Of a DNA stretch of 64,000 nucleotides, positions 13,074 through 24,000 are shown piece by piece. Source of the stretch: Avena insularis (Eukaryota; Streptophyta; Magnoliopsida; Poales; Poaceae); the NCBI GenBank assembly GCA_023614405.1, contig CM042696.1, positions 333,365,211 to 333,429,210 of the forward strand. Reading direction: 5' to 3'. Under the pieces are notes generated by a model. It searched no databases and was not told the DNA's origin. It saw nothing but the letters and a program-made list of their open reading frames with translations. How positions within the stretch are numbered: the first letter of the stretch is position 1; each line of letters starts with the position of its first letter. A program made the position numbers and the translations under genes.

Positions 13074-16000
13074 TGTAGCATCCCAATTGTCTAACAATTG
13101 CAATGCTACTAGCCTAGTCTATATAATGGCTACTTCAAATATATAATTGTTGCATCATAATTATATCATGCTCATGTCATCATGCCACCTTGCATTTGAG
13201 CATCATATAAAACCCTTTTTGTTTTGGTTCTTCTCTCATATGCATTGTTAATTGTATTTGCCTCTTGATATTGTATTTGTTTCTTGATATATTGTTTAAT
13301 GCCCAAGTTGAGTTGTGGGCATATCTTTTATTCAACTCCACCACCTTTTCTTTCACCACCTTATAATTCCACCATCCAACTAAATATGAGCTTGGCACTT
13401 ATTGGTTTTACCTCTAGCTCATGTGGGTTGGGATGGATCCAATTCTTTTCCACATGCTCTCATCTTGGCATCATGTTGTTTTCACATTATTGATATATGA
13501 GAGCCACATGGCCATCTTTGCATGCCTTGGGAGTGGAACCATTTTTCCTAGCTTCCACATGGATTATTATGGATTTATGCTCATGTGGGAGTATTTTTGG
13601 GACTATTAAACATCTAGTAGAATATACACACTAGTAATTCCCAATTATAATCCAATGTGATCATCTCCATCTACTCCACTTGGAATTCCTTCTAAATTCT
13701 TTTGCTTAGGCCTTACTCCAATTTTGGGAATGCATAATAATAATGCCATGTACTATTCACAAGAATCAACATGGCAATAAATATTTTTCATGGGCCATGC
13801 AAGTGCCACCTTTTCTAGCATTTGGTTTTTATTTGAATTTTGAGTGGATATTTATAAAACCACATCCCTCTCTCTCTCTCTTTTCCTCATGATCTTGATT
13901 GATCTAGGTTTGGAGCATGCATGCTTCTAAAGCCCTAGCTCTCACCCCTCTTTCTCTAATCCTCTATCTAAGTTCCCTCTCATCACCTACCCCATCATCA
14001 CCATACCCCTCTACCCCACTCTCTAAACCACCCCACCTACCCCTAACCCTCACACCCCCCTTCTAAGCAAAACCCTAAGCTACCCTACCCTCTCTCGGCC
14101 TCTCTCCTCTCCCCTCCTTGCTGGCCCCACCTGGCCACCCTGGCCCACCTAGCTACCCCACCCAAACAAGCCCTAGCCCGAGCCATACCCCCTCTCCCCT
14201 CCTACCCTAGCTCTAACCCGAGGCTACTCCTCCCTCTCTCTTCTCTCTCTATGCCATAAGGGCCCTCCAACCCGAGCATGTCCCTGCCTCCTTGGCCTCA
14301 CCCTGGCCCCACCTGGAAGCCACCACCCTGCCAGCTGCCCTGCCCTGCCCCGACGAGCACGTGAGGAAGGAGGGAGAAAAGTGGCTGAGCCACCTTTTCC
14401 CATCTACCCCATCTCCCCACGGCACCTTCCTCCCCCCCTCTCTCTGCTTTATCCACCTCACGGTCCTCCTGCATCTCCAGATCTGGCCGAGGCGTCCTGC
14501 CCGCTCCCCTCTCTTCTCCATCGCCGCCAGCTAACCATCGCCGGCCACCGTCGGCTTCGGCGTCCACCTGCAGTACGAGGAGGCGGGCGTGGTGTTGTGG
14601 TCGTCGAGGAAGGACAGGAGATCCCCGGCGTCGCCTCTGTACACAGCAGCGAGGAGGAGGAGCCCCAAGCTACTGAACACCGACGCGCTCCGACGTGAAA
14701 CCCTAGCTCCGGTCCGTCTGCGTCATCGCCGTCTCCCTGCGCCCCAGGCCGATCCGACCACGTCAACCAACTCTCGGTGAGCTACCCAACCCCCCAGACA
14801 TCCTCGTCGTCGCGGCCTTGCCCTGGACGCGCCGGACAATCCGACGAACGGCCTCTGTGCGCCGGCGTCGCGTACGTTTCTTCTCGCCATAGCGTCGCGT
14901 AAGCCCCATCTAGTCCTCGCCCACCTCCCAGACATCAACCCCCACCTAGCCCAGTGGCTGCCGCCTCGCAAGACGCCAGGTCCGAGGATCGATTCTCCGC
15001 GCCGCGCCTGCGTCGGACGCGCACCGATCTGTCCACGCGACGCGGAGAAGATCCACAGTACGGTGCTCTTTTTGCTGATAACCCCCTGCAGCTTCTTTCG
15101 GCTAAACCCGCGCTCCTTTTGGCCCACTAGTCAGCCGCCGTGGTATTCTCCTAGAAAACCCCCTGGCTTTTTGTAAACCTTGACCCGCGCTCCAGCCCGG
15201 CCCCACCTGTCAGTTTCTTTTCCGCTCGCCGCTGTCAAGTGGACCGCGTGTGCTCTGGCCCCACCTGTCTGTCTCTTAGGCTGGGTTAGCTCGCGGTGAA
15301 AAACCTTTTCTGCGCGCGTGTGTAGCCCAGTCAGCAGATGGCCCCACTCGTCTGTGGCTGTGGCTGGGTCTGTCTGTGTATAAAAAGATTTTCTGGTTAT
15401 CTGTTTAAATTCAAACTTATTCAAAATTAATTCAAATTCAAATTTAAATCTGTTTTTAAATAACTTTTAAAATACAAATCCAAATAATACAAATAATATA
15501 TGTTTTCAAATCAGAAAAATGTGAGGAATTCAAATCTTTCATCCAAAATATATTTTGAACATTTAAAATTGCAAGTTGCTTAAAATTACAATAAAATGCC
15601 CTTCCACTTTAATTAATTAATAACTTTTGTTTTATAACTCCAAATTTAACAAATAATATGTCTAAAATGATTAGCTCGACGAGACCCTTCTGTTTATGCA
15701 ATCCTTTATCTGTTTTGCAGCATGCATCATATAAATATAAAGTGAACAGCAACTAAAATGAGGATAAAATGAGGCCAAAACTCAATAAAATGATTTATTC
15801 TTGTATTCCACACCTCACCCATGCCATGCTACTTTATTGCCATGCAAAGTGTGCATCATTCATCATGGCATGATTGTTTGCTTGTCGCATTTAATTCATA
15901 TGCTTGCGCACTTTATTTATGTTGGCCCATGTTTGTTTGGTTCTTCTTCGAATAGGCGGCTTGAGGGCTATATCAAGACAACCAGAGCACTACCAGATCC

Positions 16001-17720
16001 ATCCCTTGCTTCAATCGAGCTGCTGGGCAAGCACTACCACATGCTTGCATACATATAGTACCTATTGCCTCTTTCTTATTCTTGCATCATTGAGTCGATT
16101 GCATTAAATTGAATCCCAAGTATTGCATAGCCTTTACTTTTAAACCCCAATCAAGCTTGTTCCTCCATCCCATGAGCCATTACTACAGGAGTTGTTTGAG
16201 CCATGCGAGTGAGAACAACATGTGTAGGGTATGTGAGTGTCGATGGATAATGAGGTACCTAAACAACTTAACTCGAGTAGTAATGGGATAACTAATGAAA
16301 GTGGCATCGGTGAGCCATATTCGCTATTTGGTTTTTCAGGCTCACTTGTGTCCCGTGAGGACCCAGTACTTGATTCCTGTTCCTTGAATATTCGCTATAT
16401 CCACATCCGGGAGGCTTATGAACCCCCGAGCGAGCTTGATTCATTCTTATTTCTTGGGGCCACAAACTAGTTTGAGGTTTTATTTATCGTCTGCATTTAT
16501 GCCATGCTTCTTCGCTTTATTTAAATTGTGCGAGTCTTGCACACACTGCTTAGGTCCGTGACCGTTTGCTGTATCGACAAGCCCACACTTTCGGTTCCCA
16601 GTCGTTACAGCCGCCACAAACCTTGAGTCCGTCTCGTAGCCGGCCAGCTTGCTTGGTAGCTTAATGGGTGGCCCCAAATATTTCTGAATCTGTGATCGCT
16701 TTGTCGTGATCGCCTCGTTGGGTTTTGATTTGGTTTTTCCGAGGCATATCGAGTGTGTGTTGCTATTTGTGCACCCCTGCAGGGTAAAACTTTCTGAAAG
16801 CCGTGTCCGCGGTTATGGATGACTTGGAGCACAGTTTCTCGATCATAGACAAGAAATAACTAAAGTACCGCTTTTAATTTGACTAAATAACTGACTAGTA
16901 AATAGTGCAACACTCATGGAATGGTTAATAAAACTGCCAACGGATGAGGGGGGTTGTTCGTCCGCTTCCTCGTAAGCGAGGAGGAGGATGGATCTGTGGA
17001 TATTACCGTTTTAATGTTATAACTTGTTATTAATTCACGGACATCCGTCTATCTACGGTTAGGCGGATGGTTAGCGGTATCTATCTATAGAATTGCTAGG
17101 GTTTATCTTTTCTGCAATTGCGTCACCCTAGGTTGTGTCCCTTTAGCGGCATAAAGACTTGCTGAGTACCCTAGGGTCTCACACGATAAATTATTGGTTG
17201 AGATGAGCAGTACACTCGCAAGATGGATACTGGGTGGAAGAGACGGACGATGTGGGCAACGATCATTCGGTGTAGAGATTCCGGGAACGGGGATCCGTGA
17301 GATCTATGGGCGGGATCTGCTTATTTATGGGGCATCTTATGCCGATTTGCTTCTTATCCGTACTCGGATTTTGTCTTCCGCTTCCGCTTGATACTCTGAT
17401 GTTTGATGTATGAGGAGATATCCTAAACTATTATATCTATCTAGGATATTCGGATCTTGCCGTATGGCGTTGCTATATTTCCTTTCTTTTTAGATGGAAT
17501 GGCTCGAATTTGTTGTATGGTGGCTTGCATACATACTCATTTGTGTATGTAGTTGATCCCTTCGCCGCCGACACGCCGCGTTCTTGTCCTGATGTTTGGA
17601 AATGGTTGGGACGGCCGAAAGGTCTACCTGTGAGTGGCATTTGGGCCCCACCGTACTATTTCAACCATTTCCGTTCATCCAGGCTTGTAACTAGGAGCGT
17701 AATTCACCGAGGTAGTTACA
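13074..17720 (+). repeat. right LTR of element A (4,647 bp)
   Basis: It is a direct repeat of 5,446-10,046 with the same termini. The first 2.8 kb is almost identical to the left copy apart from a few GC-rich blocks. From about 15,950 onward (left copy from about 8,290) there are many 1-5 base insertions and deletions. The 3' flank TATGG is the target duplication. Confidence 0.92.
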
Positions 17721-17725
17721 TATGG

Positions 17726-18000
17726 GACGACCCCTAGTTAGGGTTTAGACCACGTTAAAATATTTTAGAGTTGTTTCTTTCATAGAACCTCTAGAATTAT
17801 CCTGTGTTCGAATCTACCAACTATAATTGAGTGTGATCTGTTGTTCCATTGTGAATTAGTAGATTGCATACTACCGTTCGTGGTCACGACTGCGTGCGCA
17901 AGAGCGTGGTGTTGTGAATATCCTACAAGATTCGAGAGTTGTTGCATTGGCATCAGGGATCGAGCGGGATAGTTCTTAGCTACAGGCTTGTTATCTATCA
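17726..18000 (+). repeat. 3' LTR of CRM-like element, part 2
   Basis: This is the continuation of the LTR begun at 4,780. Joining 5,445 to 17,726 restores a TATA-like box followed about 20 bases later by a transcribed-looking R/U5 region (GGTTTAGACC...). The end at 18,000 (CTATCA) is tentative, because the other LTR is not in the window. Confidence 0.55.
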
Positions 18001-18300
18001 TCCACCATTATCACCGCCATCCGCTTACTGAGAAGATCGGACCACCCCATATCATATGTTGTGTGCTTCACCAAGGTCTTTGTCTTGTGCTTATGGCCGC
18101 GGCCACGGCCGACACCCACAGAATGCTGGATCATATTGTCGATGTCCTTGTTGATGACTTTGCCACAGAATGGGAAAAACAATTTCCCCTTATAGTGAAC
18201 ATGAATATTTCTACTCCAGAACCGCCTCAGTACGTAATATCTCTTATTGTGTGTTTTCTATCGCCCATATCATCAGATTCTTCCTTTTGATTTTTAAAAA
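18001..18300 (+). other. possible exon fragment, unrecognised
   Basis: An ATG at 18,093 opens MAAATADTHRMLDHIVDV..., which stays open to a good splice-donor-like GTACGTAAT at about 18,230. The reading looks protein-like (acidic, hydrophobic spacing) but is under 50 residues, and I recognise no family. It may be a captured or truncated gene fragment. The start and strand rest only on codon texture and the donor. Confidence 0.3.
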
Positions 18301-18890
18301 CATAAGAACTCATACAAGTGATTTAATTTGAATACATCTCAAGTATTAAAATTTATGAACATGAATAACAACATATGTAAGACAATATTAAATTGATACC
18401 AAAGAGAATGTATCTCAGTAATAGTTTGATTAGTTCATAGCATGCATATTTGTACAGAATTTGGGATATCCTAGAGAACATGATAATCTGAGAAACTGGT
18501 AATTTTTGTTTATTGAATATAATACTAATCAATGTGCATAAAACATAATTGAGCAAAAGGTATTACCAGTAAGATAAAAGGCATGAGCATATAATTTACC
18601 ACATCATCCTTAAAAATAACAAGTAATTGGATCATCGGTTGATAATTTATCGTACATATTATCATTAGTTCATACAGTAAAGTTTTATTATTACAAACGA
18701 GTTTATTAATTCTTTGGCAGGCTTGATAAATATAATCATGTGTTTCTTAAATATTATAATAATAATAAATCAAACAATATTCATAGACATGTAATGACAA
18801 CACTTATGATCAAACCATGCATTCACATACATCATCAGGGGAAAAATAATAATGCTAGATTATTTCGGCTCAAACTGCTATCCACTGTCT
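18300..18890. other. AT-rich stretch sharing a segment with 54.9 kb
   Basis: No gene is seen. About 90 bases at 18,739-18,830 (TTCATAGACATGTAATGACA and neighbours) recur at 54,915-55,008 with few changes, so at least part of this stretch is a dispersed repeat. Confidence 0.5.
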
Positions 18891-19197
18891 TTCTGATTTT
18901 TTTCGGCCGTGGAATGGAGGTCGAGAAGAACACTTGGAACGATCGCAATGAAGTCCTATTAGCCCGGAAAACGGGCCCTGCCTTTAACAGTGCCAAAGAT
19001 TCCCTGTCGTGGACTTTCTCATAGTCGGGTTTTTACGCTACACTGTTCTGAGTCGATGACCGATGGGACTCCTAGCTAGACGGACCCACGCGTCATTGGG
19101 TGTCGGTCTAACAGATATAGTAGACGTACATAGAAGATATGCAATTTTGCAATTCCACCCTCCCACCTCTGGACCCGAAAAATTGTCTTCTCTTCCG

Positions 19198-19205
19198 TAT
19201 AAAAA
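19198..19205 (+). promoter_or_regulatory. TATA box candidate
   Basis: TATAAAAA lies in CCGTATAAAAACCTCACCC and is followed by a C-rich leader with CCCTAA/ACCCTA motifs. It could be the promoter of the plus-strand exons at 20.3-21.0 kb. The leader is interrupted by MITEs. Confidence 0.4.
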
Positions 19206-19303
19206 CCTCACCCGAAACGCTCAGGGCCGACAAATCCCTCATTTCCCCAACCTCCCCTAGCTGCAGAAACCCTAAAAGCCCCCGAAACCGACCCCAACCC
19301 TAA

Positions 19304-19766
19304 GAGCAAGGGCAATAGTAGAGCCAACTACTGGCTATAAGTCATGTCCATGTCATCTAGAGCTAACCTAATAGCCAATATGTACAATAGATAGAGATAA
19401 AAATATAGTACTTTATTAATGTATGGCCCACTTTACACTCTCATATAGTGCCTAGGAGCACGTGCTGCAGCTGGCTGTTAAGAGCAAGTACAATAAGATC
19501 CAGTCAGCAGACTATAAGACTTAAAATAGTATATTTGTGCTTAGTTGGATGAGAGAGAAGAGGAGAGAGAAGAGAAGTGGGTGGTTAGTTAAGAGCCAGC
19601 TGCAGCACGTGCTCCTAGGCACTACGTGAGAGTAAAATGTGAGTCATACATTAATAAAATTTTATATTTTAACATCTAACTATTGTACATGTTGGCTATT
19701 AGATTGACTCTAGATGATATGAACATGGCTTATAGCCAACAGCTGGCTCTACTATTACACTTGCTC
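19304..19766. mobile_element. Tourist/Harbinger-like MITE 1 (long inverted repeat)
   Basis: The left end GAGCAAGGGCAATAGTAGAG and right end (reverse complement GAGCAAGTGTAATAGTAGAG) form arms that stay complementary for about 180 bases. Both ends are flanked by TAA (19,301-19,303 and 19,767-19,769), the 3-bp duplication typical of PIF/Harbinger MITEs. There is no coding capacity. Its arms interleave with MITE 2. Confidence 0.7.
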
Positions 19767-19837
19767 TAACTAAGAGCCCACTCATCTTCTCTCTCCTCTT
19801 CTTTCTCATAGTCTACCTGGCCTTATCAGACTCGCTC
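19482..19837. mobile_element. Tourist-like MITE 2, interleaved with MITE 1
   Basis: The left end GAGCAAGTACAATAAGATCC (from 19,482) pairs imperfectly with the reverse complement of 19,780-19,837 (GAGCGAGTCTGATAAGGCCA). Both sides also share an AGAAGAGGAGAGAGAAG tract. TAA flanks both ends. Its left arm lies inside MITE 1 and its right arm lies outside it. Confidence 0.5.
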
Positions 19838-20254
19838 TAAGCCTCCTCAGATCTAGATCTTCACATGACCCTGCTGCCGGCCTAGAAACTCTACCCCCGC
19901 CACCTACAGCCACCGCCGCCTACTACTTGGGCTGGCATCGGCCTCCCGTACCTCGGTACGGTCGTAGGCTAGAGACAGCACGCGGTGGCACGTTCTTCAC
20001 CCATGCTGCAGTCGCGCATCTTCATGCTCCGGTAGTAGCGGTTGTAGGAGGCCATCTTGAGACACGGACGCAGCTGTTCCTGGACAAGATTTATCTGGCG
20101 TAGGTACAATTCCTCTCCTTTTATTTTTCTTGTAGGAAGGCTCCACTACGGTGTTGTGCGCGGCGCCCGGGGAGTCTTCCGCGTATTCACTGCGTCGGCG
20201 GCCAGGTTTCCGTATGGCACCGGCCTCGACGATGCTCTTTCTTATCGACCGTGA

Positions 20255-21021
20255 GCCTCCTACTCATCCCCTTCTTCCGAATCACTACGTTCCTCCACGG
20301 TCTCTAGTGAAGAGGTAAAAATCGAGAGGGATGGCAGCGTGCCTGTGTCGGCGAGCTTCGAGCGGAAGCGACGGCCACCATCCAGCGAGAAAACAAGGGC
20401 ATTTTCAGGTATGTGCCTCGATTGGCATGTATAATCGTTTCCCCATCTGTACGCGTTTTCGGGGTTGATCCCTTTTTTCCGGTACCTAATATCCCCCTTC
20501 TCCCCCCGCAGGTCTAAATCCTCGCACGTACAGCGCATCTGTGCTGATGTCGTCGCACGAGACAGAGAAATCGTCCGTCGTGGACGCGTTCTGGAGCAGG
20601 ATCGGTTGCTTCGGTTGATGCCAACGACGTAGGTCTGACCCCGTTTTCCCTCCTCCCATCTCCACCTTAGAGAATGTATAATGAGAGGTGCTTATAGGAG
20701 TGCTTACAAAAATAAACCAACTATTTTATTAAGCATTGATGCTTATTTCTATAAAAGTGGTATTTAGTTAGGCATCTATGTAGTATAAGTAAGCACCGGT
20801 ATTGATTTATTTTTGTAAACACTCTTCTAAGCACCTTGCATCGTAGCGTGATCTTAGTTTCTCTCTCCCTCCTCACATCGCCCTCTCTCTCGACAGGATC
20901 TGCACCAGGATGGGACCGCGCGGGCACGTCTCTGGTGCTGCGTGTGGCCTCGGACGGGAGCGGCAGGCTATGGTGTTTAAGGTCGGCCATGCGCGGGAGG
21001 CGGCTCTGCTGCTGCACGAGG
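20255..21021 (+). CDS. possible three-exon gene or gene fragment, unrecognised
   Basis: Exon candidates are: up to 20,408 (donor CAG|GTATGTGCC); 20,512-20,628 (acceptor CCCCGCAG, donor GAC|GTAGGTCTG); and 20,897-21,021 (acceptor CGACAG, donor G|GTAAGG). One frame stays open through all three and joins in phase (ending GIF in exon 1, then VQRICADVVARDREIVRRG, then FKVGHAREAALLLHE). In exon 1 a competing frame (SSEEVKIERDGSVPV) is equally open, and it would terminate at 20,616-20,618 in exon 2. No start codon is secure. Intron 2 contains a MITE. The product is unknown and the sequence may be a relic. Confidence 0.4.
20674..20845. mobile_element. MITE 3 in an intron
   Basis: The left side AGGTGCTTATAGGAGTGCTT...ACAAAAATAAACCAA pairs with the reverse complement of the right side (AGGTGCTTAGAAGAGTGTTT...ACAAAAATAAATCAA), giving inverted arms of about 45 bases around an AT-rich centre. 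There is no ORF. The exact ends and target duplication could not be fixed. Confidence 0.65.
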
Positions 21022-22128
21022 GTAAGGCGACCACGGATCTGCAGGGACACGGGATAGCGCGGACGCATCTTTGGCTCAGACATCCACCTTCTCTAGCAGA
21101 GCTCCACCCTCCTGCAGGCTCGCATGCCGCCGCCGCTCTGAACCAAGGTCACCACCGCGAGCCTTGACTCGCCTCGACTCTTCTGCATTGAGCTCCACCC
21201 AACGAGCGCCTCCTCCCGCGAGATGAACTGTTCCACGCCGAGGGCCTCCTACAGCCTGAGCCCGACTTCCTGTTCGGTGAGCTGCCATGGCAGATGAGGT
21301 TGACCGCTACGGCGGCGGTAGGCTATGCGGCGCCAGCTCCACCAGCGACCGCACGTTCGGTGAGCCGCATCGTCGATGTTCCCATGGCCACGCGAGTCAC
21401 AGATGGGTGCTTATACGCCCCTTCAACACCAGGGGAAGTCCTCGAGTCCCGCCAGGCGCACTGCCAAAGATGATTACGCCTGAACTTGAGCTGCTGCACG
21501 TGGTGGGTGTAGAATGCCCGAGCTGGCGATGTCGGGAGGGCCTCGCAGACGAGGACGAATGCCACCAAGTAAAGCACCGTGTGTGCTTTCTTTTGTGTTG
21601 CTGATTTGTGTTAAAGTCTTATATAGTTTATTTTTTGAAAAATACCAGGTATGCTAGCCAAGGTGCAGATGAAGGAGTGAATCATGACCGTAGTGCTGGC
21701 GGCAAGGGCGTCTCATCCGCTGCCAGACTCCCCTCCGGCAACGCCTCCTCAGTGTTTACTATATGTGCACCTTGCTGCTGTAGGTGCTGCTCCTCATCGA
21801 CTCCGACAACAAACTCTAATATTTAGTTGTTCATTCCTATAAACTTTCCTTTTTTAGCGTGTATCCCTGACATTTATATTTGCTAACGCCTCTGTTTATC
21901 TTACAATGTCGATTGAGTTAATTTCTGTTGCATCTTGGCCGCCACAGTGTTAGCTCGAGTGGTTGACAGATCTATTAGATACTTGCATAGAATGTTTAGT
22001 ATAAAGTCTGATAGCTGCGGTTCATTGGATTTTCTCTGTTAACTATTATGCAATAGGCTGATTTGGCATGCCTGCCAGCAACAAGTGGTAGCAATATAGG
22101 CTACCTTCTTTTGGCTGCAATTCAAGTA
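21022..22128. other. GC-rich then AT-rich DNA, no gene supported
   Basis: Overlapping ORFs on both strands at 21.03-21.6 kb reflect base composition. ATG at 21,287 opens 105 codons (MADEVDRYGGGRLCG...) without a recognisable domain. It may be further exon material of the 20.3-21.0 kb gene, but no splice chain could be defended. Confidence 0.3.
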
Positions 22129-22421
22129 CTCCCTCAGTCCCGTAAAGGATGTCGTGACTCATCCCTCTCCCAGTTCAAATTTAATTTTGTAAAAAACTCC
22201 CCAATACAGTTAAATCGTTTCACATTTAGCCGATTCAAAATCATATCTTGTCTGTCCCCGCATTCCTCCGCTTCCTGCAGCTCCGGCGTCCTTGGCATCC
22301 GCCGCTGCCCTGCAGTCCCCGGGGTCCGCCGCTCTGGTCGCTGCCGGAGGGATCCTACGTGGGTCGCATCACCTGGCCCTGCTCGCCGTCGGAGCCTCGG
22401 AGGGATCCCGCTGTCGGGGAG

Positions 22422-22643
22422 CTCCCTCCTACGGCCGCCGCAGGGCAGCTTCTCCGGCGAGCGGGCGCAAGTCGCCTCCGCCGGCCGCGCGTGGGCGCTG
22501 CTCCAGAGCCCCCACTACGACGCCGATCTCGCCTCCCTCCTACGGCCACCGCAGGGCAGCTTCTCCGGCGAGCGGGCGCGAGTCGCCTCCGCCGGCCGTG
22601 CATGGGCGCTGCTCCGGAGCCCCCACTTCGACGCTGGCCTCAC
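22422..22643. repeat. 111-bp tandem duplication, GC-rich
   Basis: CTCCCTCCTACGGCC recurs 111 bases later (22,422 and 22,533), and the sequence between is closely repeated. The period is a multiple of three, so it stays in frame in a plus-strand ORF (GSFSGERA(Q/R)VASAGRAWALL). It lies in the 3'-untranslated side of the mariner element relative to its transposase. Confidence 0.75.
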
Positions 22644-23061
22644 CTTCTTCCTCGACGTCCTACCTCCCATCTTTTGGCTGCGGGCAGCACCTGCTCTGCT
22701 CCGTTGCACTGCTGCGTGAGAAGAACAACAGTAGCTACAGAGGAGAAGCAGTAGATCGAGCCCAGGAAAGCTCCCGCCGTCTCCCTGTGTATCTGAAATG
22801 TATAGGACTAGTTCAGTCAACTTCATTTGTAATGTATAGGAGTATTTATGGATAAATAGGATACAGATTGAACCAAAACAGTGCAATTTGACAATGATCA
22901 TCTTGTTTTTGAGCAATTTGACAATGAACATTATGCCCCTTATGGGAAAAAAAACAAGACAAGATTCTGAACGTCGTTGTCCTCCCTGAACTGATATTGA
23001 TATGATCAATATCAGAGATGTGTGTACTTGTGTATGATGTGATCAACACAAACAGTGTAGT

Positions 23062-23120
23062 ACCTGGAACTCAAATGCAGGCTAAACCTGGAACTCAAAT
23101 GCAGGCTAAACCTGGAACTT
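23062..23120. repeat. 24-bp tandem repeat, about 2.4 copies
   Basis: The unit ACCTGGAACTCAAATGCAGG plus four bases is repeated head to tail inside the mariner element. A further partial copy lies near 23,140. Confidence 0.7.
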
Positions 23121-23862
23121 GTGTATGATGTATAGTGCAGTACCTGGAACTCAAACACAAATCAAATGCAGTATTATACAGACAAATCAAAGATATTCAG
23201 AGAGAAAGCAGGCAGATTGCATGTTCGCTCCTGTGTAACTGAATTCTAAAATGTATAGGAGTAGTTCAGTCAACTTGATTTGTAATGTGCAGGAATAGTT
23301 CAGTTAAATGCTCTGATTAAATTGATCTGTACAGTCAAATTGACTTTCCAAATTGAAAACAACAGAGAAGCAAAAGCAAGTACTCCCTGTAAGTATTTAT
23401 GGATAAATAGGATAAGTACTCCTATTAAACCAAAGCATTGAAATACTCCATCGTTTTTAAACTGAAATTTGGCAACGAGCATCATTCGTAAGATTTTGAC
23501 AATGAAAGCAAAAGCGAGTACTCCCTGTAAGTAGATATGCCCTGTAGCTGTAAGTACTCCCTGTAAGTAGAATGCCCTGTAAGATGCAGATACAAAAGAT
23601 AATCCCAGAGCAGTAAGGCAGGCAGAAGAAAGTGATCACACTCAACTGGAACATACCAAATAGAATTAGTTTCAAAATTAACATGAAATCTCTAACTTGG
23701 TCTAGCAGATTATGCATCACATGTGCTTAATTAATTCACATGTAACCATGGCTGAATTTTAAGTTTCAAGTTTCAAAATGAATATTGTGCAAGAAGCAGT
23801 AAAATGAAAGATATAAACAGCACTAAAGCATTGTCAAGCATAGGAACCTCCCTCCTTTCTTA

Positions 23863-24000
23863 GAACTTGCATCCATTTCTAACAACTTGCATCAATGAGA
23901 ACTTAGCATCCATTTCTAACAACTTGCATCAATGAGAACTTGCATCCATTTCTAACAACTTGCATCAATGAGAACTTGCATCCATTTCTAACAACTCGAT
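23863..24000. repeat. 36-bp tandem repeat at the transposase stop codon
   Basis: There are nearly four copies of a 36-bp unit built around AACTTGCATCCATTTCTAAC. The array begins inside the last codons of the transposase (EMDASSH, stop at 23,965-23,967) and continues downstream. Each unit carries a TGA in the transposase frame. Confidence 0.75.

Larger units (their letters stand above)
5446..17720 (+). mobile_element. Element A: large non-autonomous LTR retrotransposon (LARD-type), 12.3 kb
   Basis: Two long direct repeats (5,446-10,046 and 13,074-17,720) both start TGTAGCATCC and end GTTACA, and they are flanked by an identical 5-bp duplication TATGG (5,441-5,445 and 17,721-17,725). A primer site like the initiator-Met type (TGGTATCGAGCC) follows the left LTR, and a purine tract precedes the right one. 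The internal domain is only 3.0 kb, shorter than one LTR, and shows no intact gag or pol. Its 3' end keeps a short chromodomain-like remnant. It therefore depends on proteins supplied by another element. It inserted into the 3' LTR of the CRM-like element and is younger than it. Confidence 0.92.
1..18000 (+). mobile_element. Ty3/gypsy chromovirus (CRM-like), 5' end outside window, 3' LTR split by element A
   Basis: The order gag, CCHC knuckle, protease, reverse transcriptase, RNase H, integrase, polypurine tract and LTR is readable on the plus strand, so this is a Ty3/gypsy element. The left LTR and primer site lie outside the window. The 3' LTR starts with TGATGAGGACATCC at 4,780, is interrupted at 5,446 and resumes at 17,726. 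I place its end at 18,000 (TTATCTATCA) only because that gives a TG...CA terminus; no second LTR is present to confirm it. Assignment to the CRM lineage is inference from the RT/IN wording and from an ORF tail that continues into the LTR. All reading frames are broken, so the element is dead. Confidence 0.8.
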
